This document shows positions 8,035 to 16,743 of a stretch of DNA of 64,000 nucleotides, in pieces. Each line of letters begins with the position of its first letter. Position 1 is the first letter of the stretch. This DNA comes from Polaromonas sp047303325 (GTDB lineage: Bacteria; Pseudomonadota; Gammaproteobacteria; Burkholderiales; Burkholderiaceae_C): contig NZ_JBKBEX010000014.1 in assembly GCF_047303325.1 (NCBI RefSeq), positions 1 to 64,000 on the forward strand, read 5' to 3'. A program made the translations under genes and the position numbers. The notes under the pieces were generated by a model. The model had not been told where the DNA came from, searched no databases, and was given only the letters and a program-made list of their open reading frames with translations.

Positions 8035-8604
8035 ATGGACGTTTCAGCCCCCTCCCCGCGCGAACGCATCCTGCTCACCGCGCACGACCTGTTTTACCGT
8101 GACGGCCTGCGCGCCACCGGCATAGACCGCATCATTGCCGAGTCGGGCGTGGCCAAGCTCACCTTCTACCGCTGCTTTCCGAGCAAGGACGAACTGATAC
8201 GCACCTTCCTGGACTACCGCCACGAACGCTGGATGGCCTGGTTTGTCGACGCCCTGGGGCGGCACGGCGCGGTGGCGGGCGGCGGCCTGGCGCCGCTGTT
8301 GCCCGCGCTGGCCGAATGGTTTGCCGACCCGCTGTTTCGCGGCTGCGCCTTCATCAATGCCACGGCCGAAGCGGGCGCCCTGCCCGGCGTGGCACAAATC
8401 GTGCAAAACCACAAAAGCGAGATGCGCCAGGTCATTGCCGGCCTGTTGCCGGCCGGCCCGCGCCAACAGGCTATCGCCGGCGCGGCGGCGTTGGCCGTGG
8501 ATGGCGCCATCGTGCGGGCGCAGATGGAAGGCGGTGAAGCGGCGCTGGCGGGACTCCGCCTGCTGCTCGATGCGCTGGATGCGCCGCAGGCTCCCGCCGG
8601 CTAA
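8035..8604 (+). CDS. TetR-family transcriptional repressor
   Basis: 189-residue regulator. The N-terminal TetR HTH is clear (RERILLTAHDLFYRDGLRAT, then GIDRIIAESGVAKLTFYRCF). The C-terminal ligand-binding region contains the CAFINATAEAG segment seen in the TetR subgroup that often controls DUF1348 or SnoaL-like genes. It is divergent from DUF1348 and faces twin palindromes that it probably binds. No Shine-Dalgarno is visible, so the mRNA may be leaderless or nearly so. The 3' end overlaps the convergent merR gene by 4 bp. Confidence 0.88.
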   Translation: MDVSAPSPRERILLTAHDLFYRDGLRATGIDRIIAESGVAKLTFYRCFPSKDELIRTFLDYRHERWMAWFVDALGRHGAVAGGGLAPLLPALAEWFADPLFRGCAFINATAEAGALPGVAQIVQNHKSEMRQVIAGLLPAGPRQQAIAGAAALAVDGAIVRAQMEGGEAALAGLRLLLDALDAPQAPAG

Positions 8605-9059
8605 GCCTTCAGAGGCCGGCGCGTCTTCACCTTGGGCCGGGACGTGAGCGCCGTACCCGCGCGCTGCGCCACCTTCACCGCGGGCCGTTTGCCCGAAGCC
8701 ACCCATTCATCGTAAAAATCGATCTTGCTGTCCAGCAGCTTGAGCGCCAGCTGCCACTCGGCAATCATGCCCCTGACCTGCTCGCGGTGCGCCGAGAGCA
8801 GGGCCTGCCGTTTGGCCAGCGTGCCGCTGCCCTGCTTGACCAGCGCGGTGTATTCGCGCATTTCGGCAATCGACATGCCGGTGCGCCGCAGCCTGTCCAT
8901 CAGCTCCAGCCAGCTGATGTGCAGCTCGCCGTAGACGCGGCGCCGCCCGCCGTCGCGCGCCACGCCCGGAATCAGGCCCTGCGCCTCGTACCAACGTATG
9001 GTGTGCACACTGCGCCCAGTGCGCGCGGCGAGTTGCCCGATCAGGAAAGTTTCAGCCAT
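8601..9059 (-). CDS. MerR-family transcriptional regulator
   Basis: 152-residue regulator with the N-terminal winged HTH of MerR proteins (FLIGQLAARTGRSVHTIRWY, then a GLIPGVARDGGRRRVYG wing) and a coiled-coil dimerisation helix (about 75-115). No cysteine cluster for metal binding is seen, so an organic or stress effector is more likely. The ATG at 9059 matches the family N-terminus. A TA-flanked palindromic element ends only 10 nt upstream, so any native leader and Shine-Dalgarno have been displaced. Confidence 0.88.
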   Translation of the reverse strand: MAETFLIGQLAARTGRSVHTIRWYEAQGLIPGVARDGGRRRVYGELHISWLELMDRLRRTGMSIAEMREYTALVKQGSGTLAKRQALLSAHREQVRGMIAEWQLALKLLDSKIDFYDEWVASGKRPAVKVAQRAGTALTSRPKVKTRRPLKA

Positions 9060-9068
9060 GCGTCACTA

Positions 9069-9338
9069 TAGAACCTGTTCACGGCCTAAACGGGGCCGCG
9101 TTGGGTGCAATCGGGATGAGTGGGCCGACCGGGACCGCCGCATGGGCTAATGCCCATGCAAGGGCCTGGGTGGCTCAATCGCCCGATTTCACGCCAACCC
9201 CGAGGGCAAGTGCCTTCTCGGGCGGTCTGCGGCGTTGCGGTGCTAGCCCATAGCCGTGCTATGGGCGTCGCACCGCGCCTTGCATCCCATCCCGATAAGG
9301 CGCTTGCGCGGCCCCGTTTAGGCCGTGAACAGGTTCTA
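9069..9338. mobile_element. TA-flanked palindromic element, copy 1 (MITE-like, no transposase)
   Basis: A 266-bp unit (9071-9336) bounded by TA dinucleotides has perfect terminal inverted repeats: 9070-9100 is the exact reverse complement of 9307-9337 (31 nt, including the flanking A/T). The outer end reads GAACCTGTTCACG. Inside are perfect hairpins at 9140-9159 (8-bp stem) and 9246-9266 (9-bp stem). There is no coding capacity for a transposase. It is homologous, in opposite orientation, to the element at 28954-29222 (shared blocks CAAGGCGCG and CGCAACGCCG around a conserved hairpin). It separates merR from the SnoaL-like gene. Confidence 0.8.
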
Positions 9339-9350
9339 AGAACCTGCCGC

Positions 9351-9794
9351 TCAGGCGGCAAGCGCCTGCGATGGCGGGGCCTCCAGCGCCGAACTCACGA
9401 GCGCGGTATCCAGGTACTCCATCAAGTCCTTGATCCGCCCGCCCTCCATGCGGCAGACATAGCAATAACGGTTGTTGTAGGCCTTGCCGGCTTTGGTCGT
9501 TACCCGCCCGTCGAACTCGATGATGACCATGTCGCCGTCGGCCATGACGCGGCGCGTGGTGCTGACATAAGGCGTGGCGAACTGGGCATACAGCGGCCGC
9601 AGCAATTCCTGAAGGACCGCCTGCTTGCCGCTGTAGGTGCGCGACCACGGCGTGTCGCCGGGAATGGTCCATGAAACATCATCGGCCATGGCCTCGACAA
9701 AGGGCTTGCCGTTGCCTTTGTCCAGCTCGGCCATGACTCGCTGGATGTACTCTTTGTTAGCCGCCGTGGTGGCGGCGGAGGATGCTGTGCTCAT
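9351..9794 (-). CDS. SnoaL/ketosteroid-isomerase-like protein
   Basis: 147-residue protein of the NTF2-like fold. Characteristic features are NKEYIQRVMAELDKGN at the start, DVSWTIPGDTPWSRTYSGK in the middle, and YCYVCRMEGGRIKDLMEYLDT near the end, as in SnoaL-like nuclear-transport-factor-2 family proteins. The ATG at 9794 has GGAGA about 8 nt upstream. Substrate unknown. Its stop lies 12 nt from palindromic element copy 1. Confidence 0.82.
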   Translation of the reverse strand: MSTASSAATTAANKEYIQRVMAELDKGNGKPFVEAMADDVSWTIPGDTPWSRTYSGKQAVLQELLRPLYAQFATPYVSTTRRVMADGDMVIIEFDGRVTTKAGKAYNNRYCYVCRMEGGRIKDLMEYLDTALVSSALEAPPSQALAA

Positions 9795-9944
9795 GAGGAA
9801 TCTCCTGGAATGCCCTTCGCACCGGGCGTGGAGCCCTGCACGTCGCGAGGGCTTGCAGGGATTAAAAATCCTGGAGTGCACTCAAGGTCAAGCGCCGCTG
9901 AGGAAAAAGCGCTGCCGCCTTGAGGCCAACCCTACAATGCCCGC

Positions 9945-10184
9945 ATGAACCAGAAACGACCGGCCGCCAGCGAATGGGTCAGCAAAATGCTGGCAGTGCT
10001 CAAAAGCGGCAACACGACGGCGGCGATCGCCCAGATCAAGGCGACCACCAGCAGCAAGGATTTGCGCCAGCTGCACGCAATGCTGGAAAAAGCCCAGCTG
10101 TTCAAACAGCTCCCGGGAGTGGAGACAGCGATTTCCGACCAGTTGCAGGCGCTGGCCTCACCGCGTCTGAGCCGCTCGCCCTGA
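9945..10184 (+). CDS. Small conserved hypothetical protein
   Basis: 79-residue basic, helical protein (MNQKRPAASEWVSKMLAVLK at the start). I do not recognise a family. Codon usage and GC skew look coding, and it fills the gap between two minus-strand genes. No convincing Shine-Dalgarno is visible, so it could be leaderless or spurious. Confidence 0.55.
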   Translation: MNQKRPAASEWVSKMLAVLKSGNTTAAIAQIKATTSSKDLRQLHAMLEKAQLFKQLPGVETAISDQLQALASPRLSRSP

Positions 10185-10190
10185 ATCGCG

Positions 10191-10496
10191 CTACGCCGGG
10201 CGAATCTCGAACTGCGCATCACCCATATAGCGATGTGGGCCCAGGGCGGCCGTCACGGCCGCCAGCTCCGCCGCCTGCCACTGGCTGAAGATCTCCTGTT
10301 CGTCGGCCGACAGCACATCTTCCGCCGGCGATTCGCCATAGGTCGCGACCAGCCGCATATAGGCGTTGTAGACCGGCAGCACCAGGCTTTCATGGCCCAG
10401 CGCCTCCTCCAGCGCCGTCCGGAAGCGCTGCTCGGCCGCCTGCAGCTCTCCTTCGGACGCATCTTCATAGGCGTACAGCCTGAGCCGGTAGCTCAT
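10191..10496 (-). CDS. Hypothetical protein
   Basis: 101-residue acidic protein beginning MSYRLRLYAYEDASEGELQA, apparently alpha-helical, without signal peptide or membrane segment. No family recognised. The ATG at 10496 is preferred over an adjacent GTG at 10499; AAAGAG lies upstream. It starts 14 nt from the end of the lipoprotein gene and so probably belongs to the mlaE-like operon transcript. Confidence 0.6.
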   Translation of the reverse strand: MSYRLRLYAYEDASEGELQAAEQRFRTALEEALGHESLVLPVYNAYMRLVATYGESPAEDVLSADEQEIFSQWQAAELAAVTAALGPHRYMGDAQFEIRPA

Positions 10497-10509
10497 CACA
10501 CGAGCTCTT

Positions 10510-11184
10510 TCATGGCTTCACGGCTGCGGGCGTGTTTTGCGTCAGCTCGATGCGGCGGCGCAGGCGCTCAGCCTCGGCCGTGTTGCCGCCCTGCTCCGCC
10601 AGGCGCAGCTCCGCACCCAGCCAGGCCAGCAACGGGCGCCGCCAGCCCTGGGCCGAGGCGGTGTCTATCGCCTGGCGGATCACGGCCGGGCTGGCCTTGC
10701 CGGTTTGCAGCAGCACACCGGCCGCCACCAGCTTGGACAAAGGATCGGTGATGCCAGCCAGCGCACCCGCGTTGCCGGCCGCGGCGGCGCGCTGCGATTC
10801 AGGCAGCAGCGCGATGCCTTGCGGCGCCACCCGGCCCTTGAGATAGTCGGCATAGGCGCGCTGCGCCTCGGTGGCATCGGGGCGCAGTTTTTCAAAGCCG
10901 GCGCAGGGCTCGTCCAGCACCAGGCTGGCGACGCGCGTCGCGCAATGCAGCAGCTCGGCCGTGGCCAGCAGGTCGGCACGGCCCGAGCGCGTGAGCTGGC
11001 CGCGCGCGCGCTCCAGCTCAGCCATCTCGACACGGCTGTTGCCTTCCATGTAGGCGGCGACGGAACGGTCCATGGAACCCTTGGCTTCGAACTGCCAGTC
11101 CGGCGCGCGCGGGCCGCTGGAACAGGCGGCCAGCAGCCCGGCGGCCACCACCAGCGCGGCGGGTTTGATCAGGTGGGTGTTCAT
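10510..11184 (-). CDS. Lipoprotein associated with the MCE/Mla-like transporter
   Basis: 224-residue lipoprotein. The signal peptide ends in the lipobox LAAC (LVVAAGLLAACSSGP), giving a mature N-terminal lipidated Cys. The rest is alpha-helical and TPR-like in composition (VEMAELERARGQLTRSGR, AEAERLRRRIEL). The start overlaps the stop of the MlaD-like gene by 4 bp. It does not clearly resemble PqiC. It is likely an envelope component of the same transport complex; that role is inferred from the operon. Confidence 0.75.
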   Translation of the reverse strand: MNTHLIKPAALVVAAGLLAACSSGPRAPDWQFEAKGSMDRSVAAYMEGNSRVEMAELERARGQLTRSGRADLLATAELLHCATRVASLVLDEPCAGFEKLRPDATEAQRAYADYLKGRVAPQGIALLPESQRAAAAGNAGALAGITDPLSKLVAAGVLLQTGKASPAVIRQAIDTASAQGWRRPLLAWLGAELRLAEQGGNTAEAERLRRRIELTQNTPAAVKP

Positions 11185-12209
11185 GGCAGTTTCATCTCCG
11201 CCTCGCTCGCATCCTTGGCGAAAGGCCATTTGCGGCTGATCTCGTTGATCAGGCCTTCCACCTTGCGCAGGCTGGCCTCCACGTCGGCACGCAGCGCGCC
11301 CAGGTCGGCCGTGGCGTCCTTGGCGTTGCGGGTCACGGCCTGGGCGTCCTGCAGTAGCGCATCGACCTTTTTGAGGCTGGTGCGGGCCTCGCCCAGCATG
11401 GTGTTGAGCTGCACCACGGTGGCGCGGGTTTCGGGCATCAGGCCCTTGTCGCCGAAGACCTGGGTGTCGGTCTTGGCGGCCAGGCCGTCCAGCTTGGTGA
11501 GCAAGGCATTCGTACGGTCCAGGGTGGCGGCGAATTTTTTGGCCTCGGCCTCGCTGCCCAGCAGCACTGTGAGCGCGCCGCCCGGGCCGTTCAGCCTGTC
11601 GGTCAGGGTTTTCAGGTTGGCCAGGCTGGCGCCCACCGAGCCGCCCTCGCCGGTCAGGGTGTTGAGGTTTTCGATCAGGTCCTTGGCCGCGGCGATCACC
11701 TTGGGCACCTCGGCGGCCGCGTCGCCCAGCAGCACTGTGCGCTCCGCGCCCTCGGGCAGCGGCGGGTCGTTGAGCAGCCCGGTGTAGGCACGTATGGCGG
11801 TGCCACCGACCAGCCCGCGCACCAGCGTGAACACGCTGCTGGTGCGCAGCCAGTGGGCGTCCTTGGCCGCCACGTCGACCAGGATGCGGGCCTTGCCGTC
11901 CGGGGCCAGTTCCACGCGGTTGACCCGGCCTATGGGGAAACCTGAAAACGTCAGGTCCATGCCGACCACCACGCCGTCGGAATCGTCGGCGATCAGCACC
12001 AGGCGCTGGGTGGACTCAAACGCGCCGCGCGCGTACATCACATACAGCGCCGAGCCGCACACCAGCAGCAGCATGAAAAACAGCAGCAGCCTGGCCTTGA
12101 ACTCCAGGCTGCGGATTTCCGCGGGCGAGGACTGCTGCGCCTCGCGCGCCGGCTGCAGCGGGTCCGGCCGGTCCGGCTGCGGATTGGGATTGTCGTGGGG
12201 TGAACTCAT
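11181..12209 (-). CDS. MCE (MlaD-like) phospholipid-binding protein
   Basis: 342 residues. A Pro/Gln-rich N-terminus is followed by one transmembrane anchor (LLLFFMLLLVCGSALYVMYA, about residues 42-61). The single MCE domain (about 70-150) has the hallmark GMDLTFSGFPIGRVNRVELA. A long helical C-terminal region with repeated Thr/Leu/Asp heptads fits the extended or needle-like forms of MCE proteins. It forms an operon with the permease upstream and the lipoprotein downstream. Role: lipid transfer between inner and outer membranes. Confidence 0.85.
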   Translation of the reverse strand: MSSPHDNPNPQPDRPDPLQPAREAQQSSPAEIRSLEFKARLLLFFMLLLVCGSALYVMYARGAFESTQRLVLIADDSDGVVVGMDLTFSGFPIGRVNRVELAPDGKARILVDVAAKDAHWLRTSSVFTLVRGLVGGTAIRAYTGLLNDPPLPEGAERTVLLGDAAAEVPKVIAAAKDLIENLNTLTGEGGSVGASLANLKTLTDRLNGPGGALTVLLGSEAEAKKFAATLDRTNALLTKLDGLAAKTDTQVFGDKGLMPETRATVVQLNTMLGEARTSLKKVDALLQDAQAVTRNAKDATADLGALRADVEASLRKVEGLINEISRKWPFAKDASEAEMKLP

Positions 12210-12232
12210 GGGGTATTTTTTTCTTGTGGAGA

Positions 12233-13036
12233 TCAATAGTAATTGCCGACCAGCGAAGCAATCTCGATCAGCAGGATCACCGCGAACATGCGCACCAGCC
12301 CGCGCATCTCGGCGCTGGTACGCACGCTGGCCTCGGACATGCCGTACAAGGCCGAGGCCATGGGAATCAACGACACGGCCAGGCAAAAAAACAGGGTCTT
12401 GAGCACAAAGATCAGCGTCACCGCCGGGCTGAACACCTGGCCGAACAGCCGGGTATAGGCCGCCAGGCCCGAGAGCGCGAAGCCGTAGGTCGCGATATAA
12501 GCCACCACCAGCGCCACCACACAGCTCAGCGCCGCCAGCGTGATGCCCGAGAACATGCCCGCCACTACACGCGGCAGCACCTCGCGCCGCACCGGCTCAA
12601 TCCCCTGGCGCCGCATCTCGTCGAGTTCGCCGCTGGCCTGCATGGCCGTCAATTCGGCACCATCGGGAATCGTGCAGCGCAGCGCCACAAACAGCGCCGC
12701 CGTCAGCGGGATCAGCTCCAGCACCAGCACCCGTATCACCACCTGCAGCGCATACTGCGACAGCCCATAGCTGAGCGCCGTCACCAGCACGATGCGCGTC
12801 AGAACCACCGTCACCAGCGCGCACAGCACCGTGAACCACAAAAGAATGGGCGCGGTATTGACGTAAATGTGGCGCGCCAGAATCGCGCGGCTCTGCGGGC
12901 TATAGCTCGAAGGCGAGAGCGTCAGCACCAGGATGATCGCCCCCAGGTGCACCAGTCGCCACCACTCGATCACCCACAGCTGCGCGGCACGGCCGGTTTG
13001 CGTGAGTTGACTTTGTGCGTATCCCTTGGAGGCCAT
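12233..13036 (-). CDS. MlaE-like ABC transporter permease
   Basis: 267-residue integral membrane protein of the MlaE/permease family with about five or six hydrophobic segments. The conserved coupling stretch IPDGAELTAMQASGELDEMR precedes RQGIEPVRREVLPRVVAG. It lies 23 bp upstream of the MCE gene. MlaE needs a cytoplasmic ATPase (MlaF type), but none is encoded next to it in this window, so the ATPase must be supplied from elsewhere. Confidence 0.85.
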   Translation of the reverse strand: MASKGYAQSQLTQTGRAAQLWVIEWWRLVHLGAIILVLTLSPSSYSPQSRAILARHIYVNTAPILLWFTVLCALVTVVLTRIVLVTALSYGLSQYALQVVIRVLVLELIPLTAALFVALRCTIPDGAELTAMQASGELDEMRRQGIEPVRREVLPRVVAGMFSGITLAALSCVVALVVAYIATYGFALSGLAAYTRLFGQVFSPAVTLIFVLKTLFFCLAVSLIPMASALYGMSEASVRTSAEMRGLVRMFAVILLIEIASLVGNYY

Positions 13037-13380
13037 GCGGGCATGATACCCAAGGGGGCCGCTTCCATGCGCTTATGCCAAGCCTGCGGAGAATCTCCTC
13101 TATTCGAATGAGAGGCCGCGCGCCACTGTGATCCCGGTATGTAACGGAGGGCTCAAGAGGGCACGGGTCACATAGAATCCAGGGACTGTCACATCCGCTT
13201 GCAATTTCTGGTTCACCGCTCCCCATGCATCCCCTTTTCAATACCCCCCTGTCCAGGTGGCCCTTGCGCTTTCATGCAGCGGCGGCGTGCCTGGCCGTGG
13301 CATCCAAACCACTACAACACTGCTCAAAAGCGCAAGACCGAGCGCTCTGACAGTGCGGCTGTCGATGAAGAAAGAAATTA
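13037..13380. other. Intergenic region between mlaE-like and AlgI-like genes
   Basis: 344 bp containing both divergent promoters. The last part (about 13200-13380) could encode a 60-residue ORF, but it has no family resemblance, has mixed composition, and ends on the AlgI-like start codon. I see a shift from high GC to about 50% GC here, consistent with the border of an acquired segment. No RNA gene was recognised. Confidence 0.4.
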
Positions 13381-14832
13381 ATGGTCTTCAGTTCACCACT
13401 TTTCCTGTTTCTGTTTTTGCCGGTCGTTGTGGGCATCTACTATTTGATAAAGGCCATATCTCCCGCGACGAACAGGTTCGCAAACATATGGCTACTTTTT
13501 GCAAGCATCTTCTTCTACGTTTGGGGCGCACCTAAATCGTCATATTTGCTGGTCTTTGGTGCGGGCGTCATCCTGGACTACTACATTGCACTTGCGATTG
13601 CCGCTCACCGTCAATCCGCATCCGGCGCCAGGTCCGCAAAAATCCTGCTCTGGATCGCCATCGGGATCAACCTCCTGTTGCTGGGCTATTACAAATACGC
13701 AAATTTCTTTGTTGACGAACTCAGCAAACACCTTGGGAACATGCAGTGGACGTGGCAAGCCGTCATATTGCCCATTGGCATTTCATTTATTGTTTTTCAC
13801 AAAATCAGCTATTTGGTGGACGTGTACCGACAGAAAGTGGAGCCGCGGAGAAACATCGCAGAGTTCGTGCTTTACCTGCTGTTTTTTCCACAGCTCATTG
13901 CCGGGCCCATCGTGCGTTACCACACCATCGCTGCCCAGATTACAGAGCGCACTCATTCCGTAGACCTGATGTTCCATGGTATATGGCGTTTCATGGTCGG
14001 CCTTGCAAAAAAAGTGCTGATTGCAAATCAGTTGGGGCTTATCGTTGACACGATCTTCTCGCAACCGGTCACTGCGCTGGATCCAACATTGGCCTGGCTT
14101 GGCGTGATCTTTTATACGCTTCAAATCTACTTCGACTTTTCTGGATACACCGATATGGCCATTGGCATCGGCATGATGTTCGGCTTTCGACTTCCCGAGA
14201 ATTTCAATCGTCCGTACACCTCAAAAAGCATCACTGAATTCTGGCGGCGGTGGCACATGTCCCTTTCATCATTTTTTCGGGACTATGTTTACATCCCCCT
14301 CGGCGGAAACCACCTGACGCTTGGCCGGACACTGCTGAACCTGTGGGTGGTTTTTCTGTTGTGCGGTTTGTGGCATGGCGCCAAATGGACCTTTATCTTC
14401 TGGGGTGCCTACTATGGCGTGTGGCTGACAATTGAGCGGCTTTTCCTGCTGCGTACGCTTGAGCGCGTCCCTGCATTCGTCGCAACGGCATATGCATTTT
14501 TTGTCGTTGTCATCGGATGGGTGTTTTTCCGGTCCCCTGACTTGACCTATGCATTTGCCTATCTGGGGAAGATGTTCAACATCCAGGGTGCGATATCCAG
14601 CGTGACACCCTACAACCTGACCGTCGATTACGGCCTCTACCCCAAGGTCATGCTTTGCGCGTTTGTGGGCCTGCTGATCAGTTTCTTTCCGGACAATATT
14701 CTGAAAAAAATCCATGCACCGGAAAAGTCAAAGCCGCTGTTAAGAAGTTTTGGCATATTGCTTTTATTGGGCTATTCGGTCATGAACCTGGCGACAGGCA
14801 CATTCAATCCTTTTCTGTATTTCCAGTTTTAA
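13381..14832 (+). CDS. MBOAT O-acyltransferase (AlgI-like)
   Basis: 483-residue polytopic membrane protein of the MBOAT family, the usual size of AlgI. The invariant region FWRRWHMSLSSFFRDYVYIP contains His292, and the second catalytic His332 lies in CGLWHGAKWTFIFWG. AlgI-type proteins pass acetyl groups across the inner membrane for O-acetylation of exopolysaccharides. The next gene, 12 bp downstream, is the expected periplasmic acetyltransferase partner. GC content is clearly lower than in flanking genes, suggesting horizontal acquisition. No alginate backbone genes are nearby, so the polysaccharide is unknown. Confidence 0.9.
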   Translation: MVFSSPLFLFLFLPVVVGIYYLIKAISPATNRFANIWLLFASIFFYVWGAPKSSYLLVFGAGVILDYYIALAIAAHRQSASGARSAKILLWIAIGINLLLLGYYKYANFFVDELSKHLGNMQWTWQAVILPIGISFIVFHKISYLVDVYRQKVEPRRNIAEFVLYLLFFPQLIAGPIVRYHTIAAQITERTHSVDLMFHGIWRFMVGLAKKVLIANQLGLIVDTIFSQPVTALDPTLAWLGVIFYTLQIYFDFSGYTDMAIGIGMMFGFRLPENFNRPYTSKSITEFWRRWHMSLSSFFRDYVYIPLGGNHLTLGRTLLNLWVVFLLCGLWHGAKWTFIFWGAYYGVWLTIERLFLLRTLERVPAFVATAYAFFVVVIGWVFFRSPDLTYAFAYLGKMFNIQGAISSVTPYNLTVDYGLYPKVMLCAFVGLLISFFPDNILKKIHAPEKSKPLLRSFGILLLLGYSVMNLATGTFNPFLYFQF

Positions 14833-14844
14833 GCTGAAAAGCCA

Positions 14845-15927
14845 ATGGTCATGAAAAAAACTATCCAGGTAGCCACTATCTCGCTGTTTTTTGCATTCCT
14901 TGTTATCACAAGTATGCAGATGGTTTTGCGTGTGGTGCCGGAACCTACGCTGCTTGAAAAGCGGGTTCTCGCGCCCCGCCCCCCAGTCCCAGAAGTCCGG
15001 GATGTCTTGTCGGATAAATTCACAACCGGCTTCGACGCGTATGTGAATGACAATTTCGGATTTCGTAAGCTTCTAATACGGTTGAATAATCTGATAGATC
15101 TGAAGTTATTGGGAACTTCTTCAAACAAAAGAGTGATCCTGGGGGATTCAGATTTCCTGTTTGGACTACCGGATTGGGAAAGTTTTGTTCACAGTCACAC
15201 GAAGCATTCGGACCAGGAGGTGCTCGATGCGGCCTTGAAGATCAGGGCCTTGCAGGATCGCCTGAAGTCCCGTGGCATTGAATTTTTATTTGTCATGGCG
15301 CCAAACAAAGGTAGTGTCTACAAAGAATACATACGCCAGCGCGGCTATCTTTTGCACCCGCTTTCAGAGGGAGACAGATGGTCGCGAGCTTTGGTTCAGG
15401 CCGGCGTGAATCAACTGGACATGCTTCCGGAAATATTGCAGGCCAAAAACGAACGTCTGATGTATTACAAGGGGGATCATCACTGGAACAGGTATGCCGG
15501 CCTGATGGCAACCCAACGAATCTCAGAGTCACTGGCCTCAAAACTTGGAGTGCCGTCGCCGCGTCTCAGTGTCACAGGGGCAGAAATTGACGACACCGAA
15601 AAAACGGGTGGTGGCTCGCTGGACGAACTGCTCGGCGTCAAGAAAATGCGTGTCAATGAGCAACCCACATTCACCGTCAGTGGCAAGTTGCTTCCCCCCG
15701 GCGTGGTGTTCGGCGACAGCTTTGTTCACTGGCTTAACCTGGACCGTGCTTCTGAGAAACTGATTCCCGTTGCAGATTTGAATGCGTCGAAGAAATTCCG
15801 GATTGCCATGGAGAATCCCGATATCCGGTTTTTAGTGATTCATCTATCAGAAGCACATCCTGATGACTTGATGAAAACCAGCATCTGGAATGTGGACGGC
15901 AGGGGCCTCGCCCCTGAAGTTCGCTAA
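14845..15927 (+). CDS. AlgJ/AlgX-like SGNH acetyltransferase
   Basis: 360-residue protein with an N-terminal membrane anchor or uncleaved signal (residues about 8-28) and a periplasmic SGNH-hydrolase-like domain. The DxHW-type motif is GDHHWNRYAG (Asp211, His213) and the nucleophile motif is FGDSFVHW (Ser292), as in AlgJ and AlgX. With the upstream MBOAT protein it forms a two-gene O-acetylation module. GC content is low, like its neighbour. A second ATG two codons inside is also possible as the start. Confidence 0.85.
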   Translation: MVMKKTIQVATISLFFAFLVITSMQMVLRVVPEPTLLEKRVLAPRPPVPEVRDVLSDKFTTGFDAYVNDNFGFRKLLIRLNNLIDLKLLGTSSNKRVILGDSDFLFGLPDWESFVHSHTKHSDQEVLDAALKIRALQDRLKSRGIEFLFVMAPNKGSVYKEYIRQRGYLLHPLSEGDRWSRALVQAGVNQLDMLPEILQAKNERLMYYKGDHHWNRYAGLMATQRISESLASKLGVPSPRLSVTGAEIDDTEKTGGGSLDELLGVKKMRVNEQPTFTVSGKLLPPGVVFGDSFVHWLNLDRASEKLIPVADLNASKKFRIAMENPDIRFLVIHLSEAHPDDLMKTSIWNVDGRGLAPEVR

Positions 15928-16083
15928 GCGAGCACTGAGTCAGGAAGCTACGTAATTCGGGTCTTCTAATAGGTCAGGCTTCAGCGAAATTCAACAGGCC
16001 ATCCCCATTCAGCGCCAATGCTGCCGTGTAGGATGCCTGCGTTTCGCCTCCCTCCCCCATTCCTTCTTCAATCGCACCCGACC

Positions 16084-16734
16084 ATGGCCCTCGACACCTG
16101 GACCGCCTACTTCCTCGCCTCTATCCTGATCGCGCTGTCCCCCGGTTCAGGCGCCGTGCTGGCCATGAGCCACGGCCTGAGTTTTGGCATGCGGCGCACG
16201 CGCGCGACGATTGCCGGTTTGCAGATCGGGCTGGTGGTGATCCTGCTGGTGGCGGGTGCGGGTGTGGGTTCGCTGCTGGTGGCGTCGGAGCTGGCCTTCA
16301 GTGTCGTCAAGATCCTGGGCGCGCTGTACCTGATCTACATCGGCTGGGCGCAGTGGCGCTCGTCGAACGGCATCGCGGCAGATGGCGAGGCCGGCGTGGC
16401 GGATGCCAATGGCCTCTCAGCGAAACGCCGCTTCCTCACGGGCCTGCTGACCAATGTGACCAACCCCAAGGGCATTCTGTTTATGGTGGCGGTGCTGCCG
16501 CAGTTCATCAGCCCCAGCCGGCCGCTGTGGCCGCAGTTGCTGGTGATGGCCGTGACCACGGTGGCGGTGGACACCGTGGTGATGCACGGTTATGCCTTCG
16601 CGGCCAGCCGGCTGCAGACGCTGTTCAAGAATGCGCGCGCGATCCGGCTGCAGAACCGGGTGTTCGGCGGCATGCTGATGGCGGTGGGCGCAGGCCTGTT
16701 CTTCGTGAAGCGCAGCCACGCGGCGGCGCATTAG
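16084..16734 (+). CDS. LysE/RhtB-family amino-acid exporter
   Basis: 216-residue inner-membrane exporter with about six hydrophobic segments. The family motifs are ALSPGSGAVLAMSHGLSFGM near the N-terminus, GALYLIYIGWAQW, and LTNVTNPKGILFMVAVLPQF. The start gives the usual LysE length; an in-frame upstream extension lacks resemblance. It is convergent with the MocR-type regulator, and a second LysE paralogue lies 2 kb away. Confidence 0.88.
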   Translation: MALDTWTAYFLASILIALSPGSGAVLAMSHGLSFGMRRTRATIAGLQIGLVVILLVAGAGVGSLLVASELAFSVVKILGALYLIYIGWAQWRSSNGIAADGEAGVADANGLSAKRRFLTGLLTNVTNPKGILFMVAVLPQFISPSRPLWPQLLVMAVTTVAVDTVVMHGYAFAASRLQTLFKNARAIRLQNRVFGGMLMAVGAGLFFVKRSHAAAH

Positions 16735-16743
16735 GTTTCATGC

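Noticed and set aside
9071..9336. Insertion sequence with its own transposase
   Set aside because: Only 266 bp, with no transposase-like ORF; classed as a non-autonomous element.
13199..13381. 60-codon ORF before the AlgI-like gene
   Set aside because: No ribosome site or family resemblance; composition is unlike neighbouring genes.
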